A DNA stretch of 64,000 bases from Paenibacillus riograndensis SBR5 (GTDB lineage: Bacteria; Bacillota; Bacilli; Paenibacillales; Paenibacillaceae). The notes beneath the pieces were generated by a model that had not been told where the DNA came from, made no database searches, and worked only from the letters and a program-made list of their open reading frames with translations. The stretch lies in assembly GCF_000981585.1 (NCBI RefSeq), contig NZ_LN831776.1, forward strand, positions 2,929,001 to 2,993,000, in the 5' to 3' direction. Positions 62,601-64,000 of this stretch are shown here, in pieces; position 1 is the first letter of the stretch; each line of letters opens with the position of its first letter. The translations under genes and the position numbers were made by a program.

Positions 62601-64000
62601 ACTCCCGGTAAGCTCAAAAGGCGACAACGCCATCTTTGGCGGCTTAGCCGGACGCAATACCGCTGCCGGAACGCTATATTACACGTATTCCAATGCTAAT
62701 ATGACCATAGAAGGCGCCGGAACCCTTGCCGGCGGACTGGCCGGTGAAAATGCCGGACAGGTGATCGGGTCGTATGTAGACATTGATATTACGGGTAAAG
62801 CTGCCGGATCAGCCAGCCAATCCGTGTTCCTTGGCGGCTTGATCGGCAGAAACAGTGCAGGCTCGGTAGAACAGTCCTACTCTTCCTCCAAAGTGACCGC
62901 AAACGGGAAGTATACCGTAGTCGGAGGTCTGGTAGGAGAGCACACAGGAGGCAGCATCAAGAATTCTTATGTAGCGAAAAGCGTAAACGCCCTTGGGGAG
63001 CAATCCTATGCCGGCGGCTTTATCGGCCGAATCACCAACGGTAAGGTTACCAATGCCTATTCGGCGGCTGAAGTAACCGCAAAACTTGATAATAATTCTT
63101 ATGCAGGCGGCTTTGCCGGACGGTATGACAATGCCAGCAAAGAGCTGCTGTACAAATCCTACTATATAAAAGATGAAGCCCGGAATATTAACAAAGACCT
63201 TCCGGACTTTGCTGAAGGCAAGCACCGCTGGCTGGATGTCCATGTCCGCCTGACCACGATTCTTTCGGAAACGCTGCGGGACAGAGAGGTCTTCCCGGGC
63301 CTGTCCGGCTGGGATTTCAGCAGAGCCTGGAAATACGGTTCACTGAATGCGGAATATAAATATCCTGAAGTCAACCGTGAAGCCAACACCGGCGGAGATG
63401 CCGGAGGCGGCGTGAATTCCAATATCAACTGGTATATGAAAGACAAGGATGCCATCCGGTTCCAGATTTCGAGCGAAGCGGAGCTTGCCGGTCTGGCCGC
63501 GATTGTGAACGGTACGATCGCCGGTGTGGATAAGTTTGATTTTGCCGACAGAACCATTACCGTGATGAATCCGATCCATATTCAATCGAAGCAGTGGACA
63601 CCTATCGGCGATGAAGAAGAACATGCCTTCCAAGGAACGCTTGACGGCGGCGGCCATCTGATTGACGGTCTGACTATGCGGTCGGCGGTATTCAGCCATT
63701 CCGGGCTGTTCGGCGTCATTGGCGCCGGAGGCACCGTAAAGAATATCAATCTGGAGCCATTAACCATCGCGGGCAGCCAATTTGCTGGGGCTGTCGCCGG
63801 CAGGAACCTGGGGACGGTATCGAACATTGACCTTAAGCTGCTGAACGGCAGCAAGATCAGCGGCGGTACGGTGGGGAGTATCATCGGCGAGAATACGGGT
63901 TCTGTTTCCGCGCTGCATCTGACGCTGGATGGCGGCAGCAGAATCGAAACTGTATACACCGGCGGGATCGCCGGAGGGATCATTGGTGACAACACCTCGG
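59668..64000 (+). CDS. Giant GLUG-repeat surface protein, partial (runs off the window)
   Basis: The frame is open from ATG 59668 to the last base, 1444 codons without a stop. AAGGTGGTG lies at 59657-59665; ATG 59671 is the alternative start. Residues 1-35 are a signal peptide (KSLIGLAIALAVLTIAAVTGGLLA). A module with INSAAELAGVAKLVNED and WVPIGTGEHPFRGTL at residues 45-130 returns near residue 1254 as ISSEAELAGLAAIVNG and WTPIGDEEEHAFQGTL. Between them are more than 25 short repeats built on GG-[IVL]-x-G (YAGGIAGHTSG, IGGIAGYLDG, AGGIVGRSEG, VGGLVGEHTG), the GLUG pattern. This should fold as a long beta-helix or solenoid. The family includes exported adhesins and IgA-protease-like N-regions. 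An SLH or other anchor may follow outside the window. Confidence 0.9.
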   Translation, partial: MMARKHKSLIGLAIALAVLTIAAVTGGLLAKADGQTWTGSAETAWYNSAYTTYKINSAAELAGVAKLVNEDPDGSIDGFRNKILEIDKSLDLSAYLWVPIGTGEHPFRGTLISKGGEILTLSGMNVDPSLSYQGLVGNMDGGTVGGFEFDSSGSISVTSVTYDVYAGAAVGKMTGNSTVYDITNKMRIETISSPFEAFTGGIVGMGTGSISNSVNEASITANGASAAGGIVGYSGPGSLKIKKVSNSGAILANGQGGTSYAGGIAGHTSGSLIMNDEDTIISNSAEVAATGGDIVYAGGIIGKTDGTIVYSNATISSGAVNIDAPAAAGSYAGGLIGGVGAVQNPDITMAFDHSAPVTNNGGTNVYTGAIAGYADSPLTWTAGYNNTSPVTATGSQHIYTGGYIGYAAKGLVLNNPASAAYQNTAAITVSGGAGVYTGGFAGYDAGGHFTHASFAGTLNVTGTANVYTGGIAGYETGGEIAASQAGKAADDYNAITSDGTIGGIAGYLDGTISNSTVKHITLKATSEGGVLGGIAGSAQGTITGVSAGDASGTDYNSLRMEAAAAAPAADGRDNITAGGIVGINDQALVLTGSKAAKIGFITATGRSGYTFGGVAGKLNTEASIGTKAQAVEASDILVEMKADQVSFGGAVGSNRASALYLHTNRIEIRAEASQGVAGGMFGENHGTSPYVLAENIGISSPGPDNAVGGIAGYNTGTLTDATARTVVIAANGLRTEAGGIVGRSEGIEGHRAVITAPVMLAGENTLVNITGKDVKAGGIAGFAKATDIIKPLASAIAPDYLTFTVKGAGAKAGGLAGALENSTISGDTSALNVENLLISSGTEGADAYIGGLVGYNDQSRLERLAGKTLNLTLNGPNVKTGGIAGYHLGTNTAVIANNYITALSLKTNATAANSVIGGIVGLNAAQAGDPVPNPGTAVSTIQNSRILGSINAVSPSSVIGGMVGENRSLIANNSITDKLPVSSKGDNAIFGGLAGRNTAAGTLYYTYSNANMTIEGAGTLAGGLAGENAGQVIGSYVDIDITGKAAGSASQSVFLGGLIGRNSAGSVEQSYSSSKVTANGKYTVVGGLVGEHTGGSIKNSYVAKSVNALGEQSYAGGFIGRITNGKVTNAYSAAEVTAKLDNNSYAGGFAGRYDNASKELLYKSYYIKDEARNINKDLPDFAEGKHRWLDVHVRLTTILSETLRDREVFPGLSGWDFSRAWKYGSLNAEYKYPEVNREANTGGDAGGGVNSNINWYMKDKDAIRFQISSEAELAGLAAIVNGTIAGVDKFDFADRTITVMNPIHIQSKQWTPIGDEEEHAFQGTLDGGGHLIDGLTMRSAVFSHSGLFGVIGAGGTVKNINLEPLTIAGSQFAGAVAGRNLGTVSNIDLKLLNGSKISGGTVGSIIGENTGSVSALHLTLDGGSRIETVYTGGIAGGIIGDNTS

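Noticed and set aside
1..64000. tRNA, rRNA, transposase or phage genes
   Set aside because: Looked for by eye in all gene-free stretches; no cloverleaf with a TTCGA arm, no rRNA block, no integrase or transposase motif was found.

Overview
The window looks like a chromosomal segment of a Paenibacillus-type, spore-forming Firmicute. The signs are moderate GC content, strong AGGAGG-type ribosome binding sites with frequent TTG and GTG starts, a Bacillus-like dgk-dck pair, an AprX-like serine protease, HelD, and giant surface proteins ending in S-layer homology (SLH) domains. I saw no rRNA, tRNA, CRISPR array, insertion sequence, prophage or replication origin.

Layout. 0-10 kb: a Gfo/Idh/MocA oxidoreductase, the RNA polymerase recycling ATPase HelD, a LytTR/DUF3021 regulatory pair, an amidase with an altered active-site loop, an intracellular subtilase facing a small lysine-repeat protein, and a hypothetical protein coupled to a nucleotidyltransferase. 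10-20 kb: a TetR regulator divergent from a short-chain dehydrogenase with three matching operator-like sites between them; a flavoprotein; a seven-unit hairpin repeat array; a UbiD decarboxylase; a GNAT/WYL-regulator pair; and a dehydrogenase/MerR pair whose promoters both carry an AdhR-type operator in a 19-bp spacer. 20-28 kb: a glycosyltransferase, a strongly structured intergenic element, and a lantibiotic-immunity-type ABC transporter (ATPase plus two permeases) followed by its own two-component system, then a UMF1-type transporter and a zinc phospholipase C-like protein. 28-38 kb: housekeeping and accessory genes, including a VOC protein, an MFS transporter, an aminotransferase, an AraC-type regulator with its HTH at the N-terminus, a chemoreceptor, an ECF-like sigma factor and a second-type ClpP. 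38-45 kb: a 1.1-kb gene-free stretch carrying dispersed repeats, the two-gene carboxy(nor)spermidine route to spermidine, a secreted RCC1/stalk-domain protein, dgk-dck, and an AT-rich orphan gene.

45.9-64 kb is the most distinctive part: three consecutive giant exported proteins on the + strand (about 1966, 2560 and more than 1444 residues). The first has a long Pro/Thr/Ala linker and no visible anchor, the second ends in three SLH domains, and the third is a GLUG-type repeat protein that runs off the window and is still open at its end. They probably form one surface-layer or adhesion locus.

Functions are assigned by recognising motifs and family features by eye; no database search was run. 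Where the obvious first start codon lacked a ribosome binding site, I moved the start to one that has it and said so.
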